Source of the DNA: Aquarana catesbeiana
Taxonomy: Eukaryota > Chordata > Amphibia > Anura > Ranidae
Direction of reading: 5' to 3'
Length of the DNA stretch: 64,000 nt
Assembly (NCBI RefSeq): GCF_042186555.1
Contig: NC_133327.1
Coordinates: 325,636,746-325,700,745 of the forward strand
Shown: positions 1 through 12,166 of the stretch, one piece after another
How the letters are laid out: every line of letters begins with the position of its first letter
Numbering within the stretch: position 1 is the stretch's first letter
Translations under genes and position numbers: made by a program
The notes under the pieces: model-generated
Told to the model about the DNA's origin: nothing
Seen by the model: only the letters and a program-made list of their open reading frames with translations
The model's database searches: none

Positions 1-869
1 AAAACATGGATTGGTTTCTATGCAGAAGTGCGCCTGATTTTGCACTCTCCAGCTTTAGTAAATCAACCCCATTGCACAATGTGTTCATGTCCTATGTCCC
101 AGATGTCACTCATCTGAAGCCAATTTGTTCCACATGTATTGTCAAATATTGTTCTTGAAGATAACACCATTGCCCGCTAGTAGCAAAGGCAAAAAATTAC
201 CAAAAATAAAGATTCTACACAAAATGTAGAATCATCCACATATGGCGAAAAATGACTAAATAATAAAAAACATTATATTAAGAGGAGGTAAAGTCAATTT
301 TCCAGTAAGACATAAAAAATATCAATCATTAATAAAAAGCATTTATGTCCCAATCTACGTTTTAGCCATAGGGAGAGTAAGTCTTTAGTTGATAGATCTA
401 TTTCATCTCTATTTCATCTCTATTCTAGAAACCAATCTTTTGAGGGCAATGCCTCTCCAATGGGGAACAAATGTATCCAAACCTAATAGAATGGTCCCCG
501 TCTGGTCTTTTTTATGAGCAGCTACAAAGTTTCATAGTAGGTAAGGTTGAATAAAGACAATAGTCCATCCAGTTCAACCTGTGTAGGTGCACGTGTGTCA
601 GTATGTATAATTATTTCCCATATCCCTGTATGTTGTGTTCTTTTTTTTTTTTTTTTTTATTAACATAAGTTGTATGTTGTGTTCTTTAAGATGCACATTG
701 AAGAGTCTATTAAAAAATATCAATACTCAATACAGCCACCACCAATTGTGGAAGAAAGTTCCACATCCTTATTGCCCTGACAGTGAAAAATCCCCTGCAC
801 AGATAAAGGTTAAACCGTTTCTCCTCCAATCTCATTGTGTGGACCTGTGTCCTCATTTTTTTCCTATGC
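1..869. other. Unassigned AT-rich sequence
   Basis: I see no gene or recognisable element here. The stretch is AT-rich non-coding sequence with a long T run at about 642-658. The short open frame that spans the T run has no protein-like composition. The last 300 bases may already belong to a repeat, because they lead directly into the CR1 fragment. Confidence 0.5.
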
Positions 870-1310
870 CGGGATCGCTATTGAGGTATTTGTAAATCGC
901 TATCATATCTCCTCTTAAGCGTTGTTTCTCCAGCGAGAGTACATTTTGCGTTTGCAGTCATTCCTCATAAATGAGGTCCTCCAGTCCCCTTATTAGTTTT
1001 GTTGCCCTTCTTTGGACTCTCCCCAGTTCCAGCATATCCCTTCTGAGGACTGGTGACCAGAACTGGACAGAATACTCCAGATGTGGTCTAACCAGGGTTT
1101 TATAAAGTGGCAGGATTATCGTTCTATCTCTGGATTATATCCCTTTTTTATGCATGTTAATATTCTGCCGGCTTTGGTAGCTGCAGCTTGACATTGCATG
1201 CTATTGCTCAATCTGTCATCTACTAGGACCCCCAGGTCTTTCTCCATCCCTGATTCCCCCAGCGGTTCTCCCCCCGCTGGGGGAATCAGACATACAACCT
1301 CAACCAAAAC
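870..1310 (-). mobile_element. CR1-clade LINE, 3' end fragment (RT C-terminus)
   Basis: Read on the minus strand, this encodes the C-terminal end of a CR1-type reverse transcriptase. The part at 1116-1307 contains EKDLGVLVDDRLSNSMQC and a following AAATKAGRIL segment. Further along, in other frames, come LVRPHLEYSVQFWSP and RVQRRATKLIRGLEDL, which are hallmarks of the CR1 3' end. The frame is broken, so only a dead 5'-truncated copy remains. CR1 elements usually insert as short 3' fragments, which fits this length. The identification rests on these conserved strings and is strong; the exact boundaries are approximate. Confidence 0.88.
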
Positions 1311-2203
1311 CCAGCATTTTAAGGCACATTACAGATTGGTGTACTTAATCCACCTAACCCATGTGAGTACCCTGTACTGGGGCTTTTTTGTTTGTACAAT
1401 AAAATTGTGTTAAATGGTAGCACACTATGGAGTCTGTTTCTACTGTTTATATATGAGGATACAGCATCAGTGAGCAGTTTGGATCCATACAGCTAACTTT
1501 AGAATCCCTGAGGTGATTCACATGCGTGTTTGACCAAACCGAATTGCGAAGTCACACGCTCTAAGGTGAGCGGCCACTGCCTGAGGGTGGGGAGCACCTG
1601 AGTGTGAACACCGCAACACGTTATTTTCACGTTTTTATGAAGTCACCATTATACCTTTAATAAGGACTATATACCGATTATGTTGGATTGATCTGCATTT
1701 GATTAGAATGTCACTGTTATATGCAATATAGCACTTTATGATTCACGTTTGTGGCACCATATATATAACTTTTATAAGTTTGTTTATTATTTTTATTTTG
1801 TCTGTGGAATGTGACAATTAACACAGAATTTATCATCACAGCAATCATAAAATTCTGTATGCAGTTTTGCAATATATTATCATTTTTGTCAGTTCATCAC
1901 GAGTTTTTATTATTATTATTTTTCTCATTATTGCAAAGTTGGCACTTTAAAAGTATTTGTTGGAAATAATATTAGGAGATAGCGCAGCATAGTAATTTTC
2001 TATTTATATTGTCTTCACACGACTTTATGGGACGTGATTAGTGCTAGCAGCTGTCGATCATTATCACTCGTCCTTTATATTTTGTTTTCTATATATTTTT
2101 TCAGTTTTAAAACAGCTCGCAAGATACTCATAGTTTGTAACAAATAGAATATATTGAGAAAAAAATCCCCACATCTCCCTGATGATGAGATTTTGGGAAA
2201 GGA
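1311..2203. other. Unassigned sequence
   Basis: No gene or known element is recognised. The sequence is AT-rich with some moderately GC-rich patches near 1560-1620. It ends in a 14-base G run at about 2204-2217. Confidence 0.4.
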
Positions 2204-2215
2204 GGGGGGGGGGGG

Positions 2216-2696
2216 GGATTTTTAAGTGTCAAAAAATCATGGCATCTCCACATCACGCTATATATGTTATCTGCCATCACGGCATTATATTTACTTCTTT
2301 TGAAGCACTTTGATGGTGTATATATGTGGATGACCCCCCTTTCTCTACTTTGCTACTTTCTTTGTTTTTAGTGATCACTGATATGACTCAGGACACATAT
2401 TCCTATGCTGGACACCTTTATGCCAGACATGTTGAATTGTTACTATAAACTCCATGATCATCTTATGAGTTATTAGACTTACCAATGTTGCAAACTGGAA
2501 TCTCAGGAAGCCTCCCTACTTGGGCAAAACATGTTGATCCACACATTTCTCAGCACACATTGTTTTCACAGAACGGTCAAATTTTGTCAATATTGTCGTA
2601 TTATACATCTATGATATCATATATGTTTTAAACTCTTGTATAAATAAAATGTGTGGCTTTTTACGTATATTGATATTTTTTGGCACTTAAAAATCC
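2216..2696. repeat. Element bounded by 24-27 bp inverted repeats
   Basis: The left arm (2216-2239) reads GGATTTTTAAGTGTCAAAAA followed by TCA. The right arm (2671-2696) is its reverse complement apart from about one substitution and a small insertion. The 480 bases between hold no coding frame. The arrangement is what a small non-autonomous DNA transposon would look like, but no target duplication is visible because the left end abuts a G run. I cannot name the family. Confidence 0.45.
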
Positions 2697-3119
2697 ATTC
2701 CTAATATTGTTTAGATGTTCACCCAATCTGACATTCAGACCTGTGTTGTCCTGTGCACATATTGCAGACCACACAGGCACTGCAATAGGTACACAACATG
2801 GGTGATAGCACAGGGATAAAAGTCTTAATATCATAACTTCTAGAAGTCACAGAAGATATACAGAAAGTAATTTTATTATGTCCCACCTAGTTCACACTAC
2901 AAACTGCACATTTTTTGCAAGGAAAAAACCCAACAAGATTATGAAAAAAGATTGGTCTGATAGGAGCATCAACCACAGTAGGGGCAACCATAGGCATCGC
3001 CAAGGGGTGGCTATCGAGGCTGGAGCCCCGAATCTGGAGCCCATAGCCCGAGTCTCTTGCCGCAGGGTCCGCGGTGGGCGGGCTTATTAGAGGTGGAGGA
3101 GAGAGATGAGCAGGCGGAC

Positions 3120-3370
3120 GAGCAGAGATGACATCATCTCTCTCCACCCGCTCCACATCACCACTCTTCCGCCCTCACAGCCAGGTCACTTCAATGTGGG
3201 AGCGATGTGCGGCAGAGAGCAGAGAGATGACATCATCTCTAACTGCCCACCACACATCAGCGCTCTTCCGCCCTCACAGTGTGGGCCTCTTCAATGTCGG
3301 AGGTGCGGCTGGGAGCAGAGAGATTACATAATCTGTCACTGCCCGCCCCGCATCTCCACTCTCCTGGCCT
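3120..3370 (+). repeat. Three imperfect ~100-bp tandem repeats
   Basis: Three successive units each carry a GATGACATCATCTCT-like segment followed by a CCGCC..CACATC..CTCTTCCGCCCTCACAG segment. The third unit is more diverged (ATTACATAATCTGTCACTG). They lie in the 5' half of the minisatellite-bearing element. Confidence 0.65.
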
Positions 3371-3404
3371 CACTAAGTGGACCAGTGCTGCCAGCCTGCC
3401 ACCA

Positions 3405-4165
3405 ATGCAGCGACAATGCACATTTGGTGGCACTGGCTGGCATGGCAAGTGACAACCCACATCTAGTGGCAGGTGATGTGGCAAGTGACAATCTGCAAAT
3501 GGTGGCAAGTGACAATCCACATCAGGTGGCAGATGACGTGGCAAGTGACAATCTGCAAATGGTGGCAAGTGATGTGGCAAGTGACAATCTGCAAATGGTG
3601 GCAGGTGACGTGACAAGTGACGTGGCAAGTGACAATCTGCAAATGGTGGCAAGTGACAATCTGCAAATGGTGGCAAGTGACGTGGCAAGTGACAATCTGC
3701 AAATGGTGGCAAGTGACAATCTGTAAATGGTGGCAAGTGACGTGGCAAGTGACAATCTGCAAATGGTGGCAGGTGACGTGGCAAGTGACAATCTGCGAAT
3801 GGTGGCAAGTGACGTGGCAAGTGACAATCTGCAAATGGTGGCAGGTGAAGTGGCAAGTGACAATGTGCAAATGGTTGCAGGTGACGTGACAAGTGACATG
3901 GCAAGTGACAATCTGCAAATGGTGGCAGGTGACGTGGCAAGTGACAATCTGCAAATGGTGGCAGGTGACGTGGCAATCTGCGATGGTGGCAGGTGGTGGA
4001 AGGTGATTTGGCAAGTGACAATCCACATCTGGTGGCAGGCGGCATGGCACATGACAATCCACATCTAGTGGCAGGTGACGGTGGCAAGTTAAAAAGCTGC
4101 ATCTGGTGACAGGCGACGGTGGCAAGTGACATGATGCATCTGGTGGCAGGAGATGTGGCAAGTGA
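3405..4165 (+). repeat. Minisatellite built from 12-bp modules (24/36-bp units)
   Basis: The array alternates the 12-mers GTGGCAAGTGAC and AATCTGCAAATG, giving 24-bp units and 36-bp units where the first module is doubled. Because every module is a multiple of three, open frames run through the array on both strands. Those frames encode simple repeats and are not genes. Toward the right end the units become CATCTGGTGGCAGG-like, the same motif as the arrays at 20.9-22.0 kb and 62.2-62.6 kb. Confidence 0.9.
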
Positions 4166-4244
4166 CATGCCCAGGGCTCACTGATTCTGCATTATGATGA
4201 GTTGAACCACTTCATTATATATTAGAATGTAACAATATTGTATC

Positions 4245-5786
4245 TTTTTCAGACTCTACCAATAGTCATTCTGGAGCCTTTTCTGAAATCACTACGTAGT
4301 GTTTTTATTAGATTTATCTGGGCAAAAAAGCATCCACGTCTATCCTACCAGCAGCTGGCTATGCCTAAAACCCAGGGAGGTATGGCTTTTCCAGACCCGA
4401 TTCGATATTATCAGGCAGTGCACTTTGCTAGATTGGTGTAGAGATGGGGGACAGAAAGCCTGGGTAGCGATTGAACAATCTTGTACCCAGATTCCACTTC
4501 AATGTGTCCCATGGTTAAGATCACTTGGTACCCTACGACATCACCCCCTTATAGGGGGTGGCGCAACAAAGCCACCTCTTCTCTAAGACAGAATGGGAAA
4601 TTACCCAGCTCTATTCAATATGGGGAAATCCGGCATTCCCCCCAGGCCATACAGACAGCTGTTTTAAACAAACTTTGAGACAAGGTAAATTCCGCCTAGG
4701 CGATTACCTTGAAGAATCCAGGCTGAAGACCAGGGCGGAAATACATTCGATGTTTAATCCGCCACTGGATCTGTGGCAGATGCAGCAACTTACCCGCTTT
4801 CTTAGCTCTCTTCTTCGAAGAGAATGGTCAGACCGTTCAAATACTTCTTTGGAAAATCTATGTTTGGTAGAAGCACCCTCTACCCAAGGGGGTATCCAAA
4901 ATATACAAACTGCTAATACACTCGCCTGAGGGCTTTGTTCCAGGATTTCTCCAGAAATGGGAAAGAGATTTGGACATTATACTCTCTGAAGAGCATATAT
5001 TCTTTACTTTTCTCACTACTCCTCCTCAACGGCCAGTAAGTATCAAGAGCTATGTTACAAAATCCTCACACAGTGGTACAGATCCCATCACTCTTACATA
5101 AAATCTATCTGGAAAGGATGAATACTTGCTGGCGTTGTGGAGAGGCAGAGGGTAATATGCTCCATATTTTTTGGTCCTGTCAGAAACTGGAGGAATTTTG
5201 GTCTAAAGTCCGAGATATCATAGGTCAGCTTACTGATCATGACCTGGGTTGTGATCCTGCCAGGTACCTTCTTCATCTCTCAGATCTTTCAAAGCATAAA
5301 TATAGGAATTCAATGATCGTTCATCTTCTAAATGCAGCTAAGGCATGTGTTCCAGCCCTATGGAAGCAGGAATCACCTCCCTCTGTCTCGTTGTGGCTAA
5401 AAAAAATAGCCGACCTATATGCTGTGGAAAAAGGTATTGCAATTGCGCAAGGTAGAGAGGAGAAATTGAATAAAAAATGGACACGATGGTCCCTTTTCCA
5501 GAGAATATGGCTGTGCACTAGTAGAGGGGGAATAGGGGCTTTTGCGTTTTTGTGTTTTGTTTTTTTTTTTTATGTTGGTGGAGATCAGAGTCTGTACTTT
5601 TCATTAGAAATATATAAAATAAGAATGATGACTTTAAAGATTTTGCATACCTTCCTTAAAATAGAACCAAAAGTTTATATGTTTCTGTATAGATATATAT
5701 ATCTTTATGATGCGCATGCAATTGAATTATATTTGTTTGTATAAAATTGCTTAAAATAAAATACAGAATTAAAAAAAAAAAAAAAA
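4245..5786 (+). mobile_element. L1-like LINE, 5'-truncated, ORF2 C-terminal region with poly(A)
   Basis: The sequence encodes the C-terminal third of an L1-type ORF2 protein in several broken frames. At 4238-4441 there is a thumb-like segment (FIWAKKHPRLSYQQLAMPKT, then GGMAFPDPIRYY). At 4558-4929 comes the following domain. At 5052-5510 there is the cysteine-rich end CWRCGEAEGNMLHIFWSC. A 3' UTR and a tail of about 16 A (5771-5786) follow. Left flank AATGTAACAATA and right flank AATGTAATAATA form an 11-of-12 target duplication, as expected for target-primed reverse transcription. The copy is dead: it lacks the endonuclease and RT core and carries frameshifts. Confidence 0.85.
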
Positions 5787-5945
5787 TGTAATAATAGAAA
5801 CAATGCGCTTTTATCACCCTGACACCATATCAACCATGGTGCCATGATGATTGAAACACCAACACCAGCCTTTGCCCGCGAAAAATTGTGTACCACCGGC
5901 GTAAAAATCTGACTTGTAGCCAGTTTTATTTTAAAAGGTTGCATG

Positions 5946-6385
5946 AAAGTGACTGTAAACAAACAAAAGAGAAAAAAAATCTTTGCCATCCAGGCACTAA
6001 CTAAACATTGCGGGTTCCTAACTCAGAGGTGCACTAATTGCACTAATACGGCTACAATCAAATCAAGTAACTCAGAGGTGATAGGCTTCTCCCAGTCACC
6101 CACAAAACAAAATGATTTCTTTCTCTCAAAGCAAACTTCACATAGGCAGCTTTCTCAAGTTCTGTCTTCCTGAGTCTCAGGCCAAGAGCAATCCTTTGCT
6201 CTAGTCCTGCTTAATTTATACCACCTGTTGGTGGACACAAGTGGACCGCAAAATCTGGTTCGGAACCAACCCTGCCAAGGTGGCTGGTAAAACCCGGACC
6301 GGATTCCACCTTAGTTCTCTGCAAATTAACGCATGCAAGGTGAAACATAGCGTCCATCAATCACCTCGCCTTTTATGATATCACA
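5946..6385 (-). promoter_or_regulatory. 3' LTR of the Gmr1-like element (partial)
   Basis: On the minus strand the LTR starts with TGTGATATC (6385 downward), directly after a polypurine tract AGAGGGGGGATA (6386-6397). A TATA-like TATAAATTAA lies at 6211-6220, consistent with the LTR promoter. The distal end merges near 5946 into the minisatellite-bearing element, so the terminus and target duplication are not resolved. Confidence 0.6.
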
Positions 6386-6389
6386 TATC

Positions 6390-6905
6390 CCCCCTCTGCT
6401 CAAGCCCCTGTGGCTGAGCAACTGTCCCAACCAGACAATGAATATGGGAAAGGGCGTCTGCTTTATTCTGAAGTTTCCCAGCTCTATGCTCCACTGTAAA
6501 CTTAAATGCTTGAAGAGCAAGGAACCACCTTGTCACACAACAACAATGGCATCGTTTTTCTCATGTCTGTTCAACTTTCTGCTCAGGTAGACCACTGGGT
6601 GCTTTTCAAAGTCTCTGATTTGGGACAGTACCACACCTAGTGAACTCCTTTGTGAACTCTGGGGTCACGAGCACAAGTTGTACACAAAGAGCTTGCTTCA
6701 ACAAATGAAATGCCTTCTCTGCCTCAGGATTCCCATTAATCATGACCGACCCTTTACCCTTTGTCAGATCTGTCAGTGGGGCTGCAATGGTGGTAAAATT
6801 GGGTATAAAACACCTGTAGTATCTTGTGATCCCAAGAAATGCACCAACTTGCGTTTTATTTTCAGGTTGGGGCCACTTTTAAACCGCTTTATTTTTATTG
6901 ATTTG
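6390..6905 (-). pseudogene. RNase H region of the Gmr1-like pol, degraded
   Basis: Minus-strand reading in broken frames gives a typical end of a Ty3/Gypsy RNase H: WFLALQAFKFTVEHRAGKLQ followed by NKADALSHIH. It follows the RT domain and leads into the polypurine tract and LTR, the expected position for the end of pol. In-frame stops and frame changes show that it is not functional. The enzyme would degrade the RNA strand of the RNA/DNA hybrid during reverse transcription. Confidence 0.75.
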
Positions 6906-6920
6906 AAGCTTGATCAGCCC

Positions 6921-7756
6921 TCAACCAATAACGTAGCCAAGGTATTTGGCCTCCTCCAAGCCTATGGCACATTTTCTGGGGTTGGCAGTGAGTCCTGCTT
7001 TCCTAAGGGAATCTACTACTGCTTGCACCCAGGGCAAATGAGATTCCCAATTTGGGCTGTGGATGACTACATCGTCCAAATAGGCGGCTGCATGTTGGAC
7101 ATGTGGTCCTAATGTCTTATCCATCATTCTCTGGAATGAGGCAGGAGCACCATGCAAACCAAAAGGCATCTGCTTATACTGGAAAGACCCCTTGGGGTAG
7201 AAAACTCTGTTTTCTCTTTTGCAGATTCTGTTAGAGGTATCTGCCAATAACCTTTAGTCAGATCTAAAGTAATTATGTACCGGGTACTTCCCAATCTATC
7301 AACAAGCTCGTCGACCCGAGGCATTGGGTATGCATCGAATTTGGACACGCTGTTCCACTTCCTGAAATCTTTACAAAACCTTATAGTTCCATCTAGTTTT
7401 GGGACCAACACTATGGGTCAACACTTGACCAGTCACTGTGGGACTTCTCTATTACATCCAACTCTAACATGTTCTTTTTTTAAATTTGCAACTGCTTCCC
7501 GCCTAGCTACGGGTATTCTATAGGGCTTTACATTTACGCAGACGCCTTGTTCCCTAATTATGTCATGCTGTATAACTGTGGTCAGTTCGGGCAGGTGAGA
7601 GAAAAAGACTCTATTTTCACTCACAAACTCTTTAAAGTCTTTCTGTTGGGCCACTGACAAGGTTTCAGTTATGGGTACTTCAGGTGTACCAGGGGACATA
7701 TCCTTTTGGGGTGTTGGGACTGCCAGTAAAGTCTCTCTGTCCTTCCAAGGTTTCAA
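6921..7756 (-). pseudogene. Reverse transcriptase of the Gmr1-like element
   Basis: Three overlapping minus-strand frames make up the RT. The N-terminal part (7433-7756) contains VCVNVKPYRIPVARREA. The fingers/palm part (7124-7411) contains FCKDFRKWNSVSKFDAYPMP and the catalytic DLTKGYWQIPL. The palm part (6921-7247) contains MPFGLHGAPASFQRMMD and the catalytic YLDDVVIHS motif. The order and motifs are those of Ty3/Gypsy RT. The split into frames reflects indels near 7200 and 7420. It directly follows the integrase C-terminus at 7757-8038, which is the diagnostic Gmr1 order. Confidence 0.88.
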
Positions 7757-8038
7757 GAGATTAATGTGATATACTGTATTTGCTCTGGTTTCCTTTTTTC
7801 TGGCTGGTAAACTTTGTAGTTTACTTCCCCTACTCTTTCCATAATTTCAAAGGGACCTTGCCACTTTTCTAGGAATTTACTCTCAATCGTAGTGACTATT
7901 ACCAGCACTCTTTCACCAGGGTTGAAGGTTCAGGTCTTGGCACCCCAATTATAAACCATTCTCTGGGCTTCCTGGGCTTGCTCCATATGTTCCCCTACAA
8001 GCGGCATGACAGCTGCAACTCTATCTTGCATCAGTGAG
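7757..8038 (-). pseudogene. Integrase C-terminal (GPY/F-type) segment of the Gmr1-like element
   Basis: On the minus strand the segment reads FLEKWQGPFEIMERVGEVNY in one frame, matching the GPY/F module at the C-terminus of Ty3/Gypsy integrases. It is continuous with the integrase core at 13383 onward once the 8046-13375 insertion is removed. It runs straight into the RT N-terminus. Confidence 0.75.
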
Positions 8039-8045
8039 ATATGCT

Positions 8046-9148
8046 TCCCTGGGCCATTTGATAACCTCCCATGGCTTCCAATACCACCTCTATGCCGACA
8101 GCACCCAGATCTATTTCTCCACTCCTCAACTCACCCCCTCAATCTCCTCACGGATCTCAAACTTACTGAATGACATATCGGTATGGATGTCACACCACTT
8201 TCTCAAACGCAATCCTTCTAAAACTGAGCATGTTATATTTCCTCCTTCCCGGTCCCCCCCCCCATGATTTTACCATTAAGATCAGCAGCACAACCATTGA
8301 TCCCTCCACACATGCCAGGGTGCTGGGTGTAATCTTTGACTCTGACCTCTTCTTCAGCCCCCACATCTAATCACTGGCTAAATCCTGCCGCCTTAACCTC
8401 CGCAACATCTCCAGAATTCAACCCTTCCTGACTAATGACACCACAAAGCAACTTATTCACTCCTTGATTATTTCCCGCCTTGACTACTGCAACTCTCTAC
8501 TTAATGGCCTACCCTTACGCAGGCTACCCCCCCCCCCCCCCCTTCAGTCTATTATGAATGCTGCTGCTAGACTAATACACCTCACTAACTGATCTGTGAC
8601 TGCTGCTCCTCTCTGCCAATTCCTTCACTGGCTTCCCCTACCCCAATATAAAATTCAAAATGCTAACCACAACATACAAGGCCATCCACAACATTGCCCC
8701 CAGCTACATCACCAACCTCATCTGCAGATATCCCCCAAATCGTCCCATCTGCTCCTCCCAGGACCTCCTGCTCTCTAGATCCCTTGTTATCTCCCCCCAT
8801 GCTCGCCTTTAGGACTTCTCTAGAGACTCTCCCATCCTCTGGAATTCCCTGCCCCGGTATGTCCGATCAGCCCCTAACCTGTCCACCTTTAGGAGATCCC
8901 TGAAAACTCACTTATTCAGGGAAGCCTATCCCACACCCACCTAACAACTGTCCCTGATGCACCCCCATCAATCATTCCCCGCATCTATTACCTTTTGTAC
9001 CACCACCCCCTCTCTTTAAAATGTAAGCTCTACAAGCAGGGCCCTCCTGTCCCTTCTGTATTGAACTGTACTGTAATTGTGCTGCCCCCCCTCTACATTG
9101 TAAAGCACTGCGTAAACTGTTGGCGCTATATTAATCATGTATAATAAT
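8046..9148 (+). mobile_element. L2-type LINE, 3' portion (tail continues at 13362-13375)
   Basis: Plus-strand translation shows an L2/CR1-group RT palm: YLYADSTQIYFS, where the catalytic YADD is mutated to YADS, then ISVWMSHHFLKRNPSKTEH and the thumb region in broken frames (8596-8900). The 3' UTR ends in a structured tail (TGTAAAGCACTGCGTAAACT, then GGCGCTATAT) and a TAA-rich microsatellite. That tail is split by the LTR element at 9149-13361 and resumes at 13362-13375. ATATGCT at 8039-8045 and 13376-13382 is the target duplication; removing everything between restores the integrase frame of the host Gypsy element. Confidence 0.85.
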
Positions 9149-10187
9149 TGTAGCAATACCTCTCGGCCGAGCTGCTGGTTTAAGCAGGCTTGTTACCTTC
9201 ACTCTCCTTCCCTCTGTTTCACTGGCACCGGGTCTAGGGTTCCGTTGAGTTTACCCCTGGACGATACAAGCACCAACACTTGAGTATGTTTTCAATGCTT
9301 TATTGAACAATTAACGAAGGAAGTAGCGGGAAAGAGGCAGAAGGGAAACTGCAGGGAAAGCTCAAATACCTTTCTGTAGGATTCTTGACAAATGTCCTTT
9401 AGAGTTAAATAATAATATAGAATGCGCTCCCCTCGTGGGGCACACTCTTTGCTCGCCTGGATAGGCCTCTCTCACTTGCCTAGCAGCCGGTACGTAGCAC
9501 GAACAAAAGTCTCTGCCACAGACTTGCTTGGGATAAACCCGTACGATCCTCTGCTACAGGATGTATTGGTTTTGTGGTGAATGTCAGTCACAGTGCTTGA
9601 ACCTTTAAGCCAAACCCGGCAACACTATGCTGTAAAGTTACTTTAGGATATGTCCTCCAACCGAGTCACCAGGCCCCTCTCCAGACCAGCGTTCCGCATG
9701 ATCCTTCCATGATGGGTCCTCCCCTGGGATCTTCTCGGTTGTCCAGCTTCTTCACTCTGGATAGACAGCTCAGGACCATTCCTCGGCTGCTGTGGTAGGC
9801 CCCAGACATGCTTCTGGGCCCACCCATGCGCCGCAGCGATGCGGGCCTCCGGATTGGAGGACCACGAGGTAGCACTCTAACGCATACCTGTCGGCCAGGA
9901 GGTCCAGCAGGTGGCTGAAAAATGAACCCTAAAACATGGCGTCTGTCCCATAAATACCCTCTCCCAGAATCCAACCTCCACCGAGTTGTCTCCGGGACAA
10001 AAGAGCATCCATACGCTTTGACACGTTGCCTTTCCAACACTAGCCGATAGTAACGACACCCACCGGCCCAGTAGGGAAACACATGCAACGTCAGCCAAGC
10101 TGGAACAGAGGCAAATCTAACTTCCCCAACGAGCAATTTACTAAATTTACCTATCAGATGGTAGATCGCAAATCTACCAGTGCTACA
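9149..10187 (-). repeat. 3' LTR of the tRNA-Pro-type LTR element
   Basis: This 1039-bp copy aligns along its length with 12310-13361. By eye the two differ by several percent, including a small deletion near 9975 relative to the other copy at about 13130-13145. That divergence suggests an old insertion. Minus-strand open frames inside it (9666-10253) recur in the other LTR and are not convincing genes. Confidence 0.85.
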
Positions 10188-10727
10188 TACTCCCCCCACT
10201 ACAGTAGACGTTGTCCCCAACGTCTGTCCAAAAACAATGACAGTAACTCCCAAGCCTGGGAGTAGGTATTTGAGCTTTTAGTAACTTGGATAGACAAAGA
10301 AGAAAGAAAGACAGTGGAAAGACATTATAAGACTTACATCTACAAAACATTATGTTCACGTCCGTAAACAAAACAATTCTATGACTGTACATAACTTCAC
10401 TATCTATCTAGCTGAAAAGCCTCCCAGCTTGATAGGAGATCCAATAGTTCCTGAAAAGGAAAATATATTAAACATACACATATACTGTACAATATCAGGA
10501 GCAAAGCCTCATCTTTTTTTTTTTTTTTAAATGAGTTCCTTTTTACCTATATCAAAATAATCTTAAGGAGTCCATCCCTGTATAATAATTTCTTTGAAGG
10601 AAATCCGGCTAGCAAAAAGAAGTCCTTGGATTTGAAACACTGAACAGAATGTGCAGATCTTGACCACGAAGATCTCTTTATACTGACACTAACTAACTGT
10701 CTAACTTCAAAGTTCTTTTGTCCATAA

Positions 10728-12166
10728 TCAACAATAAAACCGGTGATCTGGCAAGGTCAGTGTCTTTCCCGTTTTATCCACTGTGGTAATAAAATAGACA
10801 ACGTCATCTTTTCCGGACCTGCAGATAACCACTTTGTCAGCATAGATGTGCCGACCGAAGTTCCAGTGCATAAAACATCCACTAAAACGTTCATCCATTT
10901 TAACAGAACATCCAGTCTTTCGGAAAGGCTTAGGCACAGACAAATAGTCCCAAACAGCTTCACTGTACCAAAGTTCCCGGTTAAGTTCAATCACTTGCAT
11001 GTCCTGGGGAACATAAGGGAATTCCAAACCATACTCTGCAGCCACACGCTTGTTTAACATTCTCTGCAAACGTGCAAGTTTGGGCAAAGATCTGTCTTTC
11101 CCTATACCAGGAGGCACACAGGAATCCAATGATTTGCTCACCATAGACCCAGCCAGTGTCTAGTGAACTAGCAACTTTCGGTAAAGTCTCAGTAACAGTA
11201 CTGTGCGGCTCCACACAGGGTGACGTCTTCCCAGAACTCAGAGCTGTCCATTCAGGGAAAGTCATAGCAGAGGCAACGTCTTCGCCTTGTGAACACAACA
11301 GTTCTTGCGACATAGTCTCAAACAAGTCATCATCACCGGAAAGATCCGACATGGATTCTATTTCCGAATCTCCCAACTCTTCTGCTGGCAGATACTTATT
11401 TACAGTCCCAGATACAATCCCCATCAGTGGCTTACCCGTTCCTGACGTGGACTTTGGTAGCTCCAGTTCAGGTAACCTCTGAGGTAGGCCTCGACCACGG
11501 CCGCTGGAAGCCTTCACATATCCCACCTTCCTCTGAACAGGCACAACAGGAGTAGGTGTAGTGAACGCAGAAATCACAGTAATGTCCCTTGATGAGACGG
11601 CAGCAGCAGTGTCTCTCTCCGGAACATTGTCAGTAACAACAGGCAAAGTGGTGGCCTGCCGTTCTCTCTCTGTAGTAGTAGCAGCTTCTACTGTGGCGAT
11701 ACCTGTTGCCCAATCCATCTGATAAGCACAGGGCGACGTGGTAGGTTGCTCCACCACAAACAAGTACTCTCCACATTGCGGACACCGGCCAAACGGACGA
11801 AGATGCACAGCCAGTTCTTCACATCGATGGCAGATCATGCCCAGTCCCTCAACATCTCCTGAGGTATACAAAACAAACCTCCCCTGCGGCTTCAAACGAA
11901 CTCCAGTATACGTAAGCAGGGTTCCGGTCAGCACAGTATTCAACACGTTGTTTGCAGGGAACATTCTCGCTCCCATAATTGGCTGCATCGCCGGAAAAGA
12001 CATAGCCACACTCTGATCTTCTCAGCACGATCACAAGGCTTCTTTTTTCCTCTGGCGCCAAACACATACACGCGTCCCACGCGGTATCAAGTAGGGTAAG
12101 CTCCTCCCACTTGTTCCTCTGATCACGTAGCTCCCGGGCTTTCACTGGCGCCCGCCGCCTACGCAC
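10728..12166 (-). pseudogene. Unrecognised protein of the LTR element (zinc-ribbon-like motif), two frame breaks
   Basis: Three overlapping minus-strand frames appear to be pieces of one protein of roughly 480 residues: 11849-12166, 10987-12009 (340 residues) and 10728-11144. The breaks lie near 12010 and 11140. The middle piece holds a CX2C-X12-CX2C cluster (Cys 60, 63, 76 and 79 of the 340-residue frame), which looks like a zinc ribbon. It also has a Thr/Pro/Val-rich middle, a GRGRG stretch and an acidic Ser/Asp/Glu-rich segment. The last piece is a compact, basic, aromatic-rich domain. I see no capsid homology region, CCHC knuckle, protease or polymerase motif. A retroviral accessory-like protein, a captured host gene or a highly diverged gag are all possible. 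Function is unknown. Confidence 0.55.

Larger units (their letters stand above)
2990..5945 (+). mobile_element. Minisatellite-bearing non-autonomous element, interrupted by L1
   Basis: This is a non-coding element whose body is tandem repeats (3120-4165), followed by a conserved tail module (about 4165-4240, resuming at 5786-5935). The tail contains the hairpin pairing CTGACACCAT with ATGGTGCC and resembles the tails at 15165-15300, 16313-16447, 20690-20830 (reverse) and 62615-62760. Two of those relatives are demonstrable hAT-type insertions. Removing the L1 restores the tail. I could not find both termini, so the ends given are approximate and the hAT assignment of this copy is inference. 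Confidence 0.6.

Noticed and set aside
3106..4168. Open frames of 206, 303, 232 and 180 residues on both strands
   Set aside because: They are produced by the 12-bp-module minisatellite, whose unit lengths are multiples of three.
9666..10253. 195-residue minus-strand frame as a gene (and its twin at 12825-13556)
   Set aside because: Both lie within the two LTR copies, are biased in composition and differ by indels. They are better explained as chance frames in GC-richer LTR sequence.
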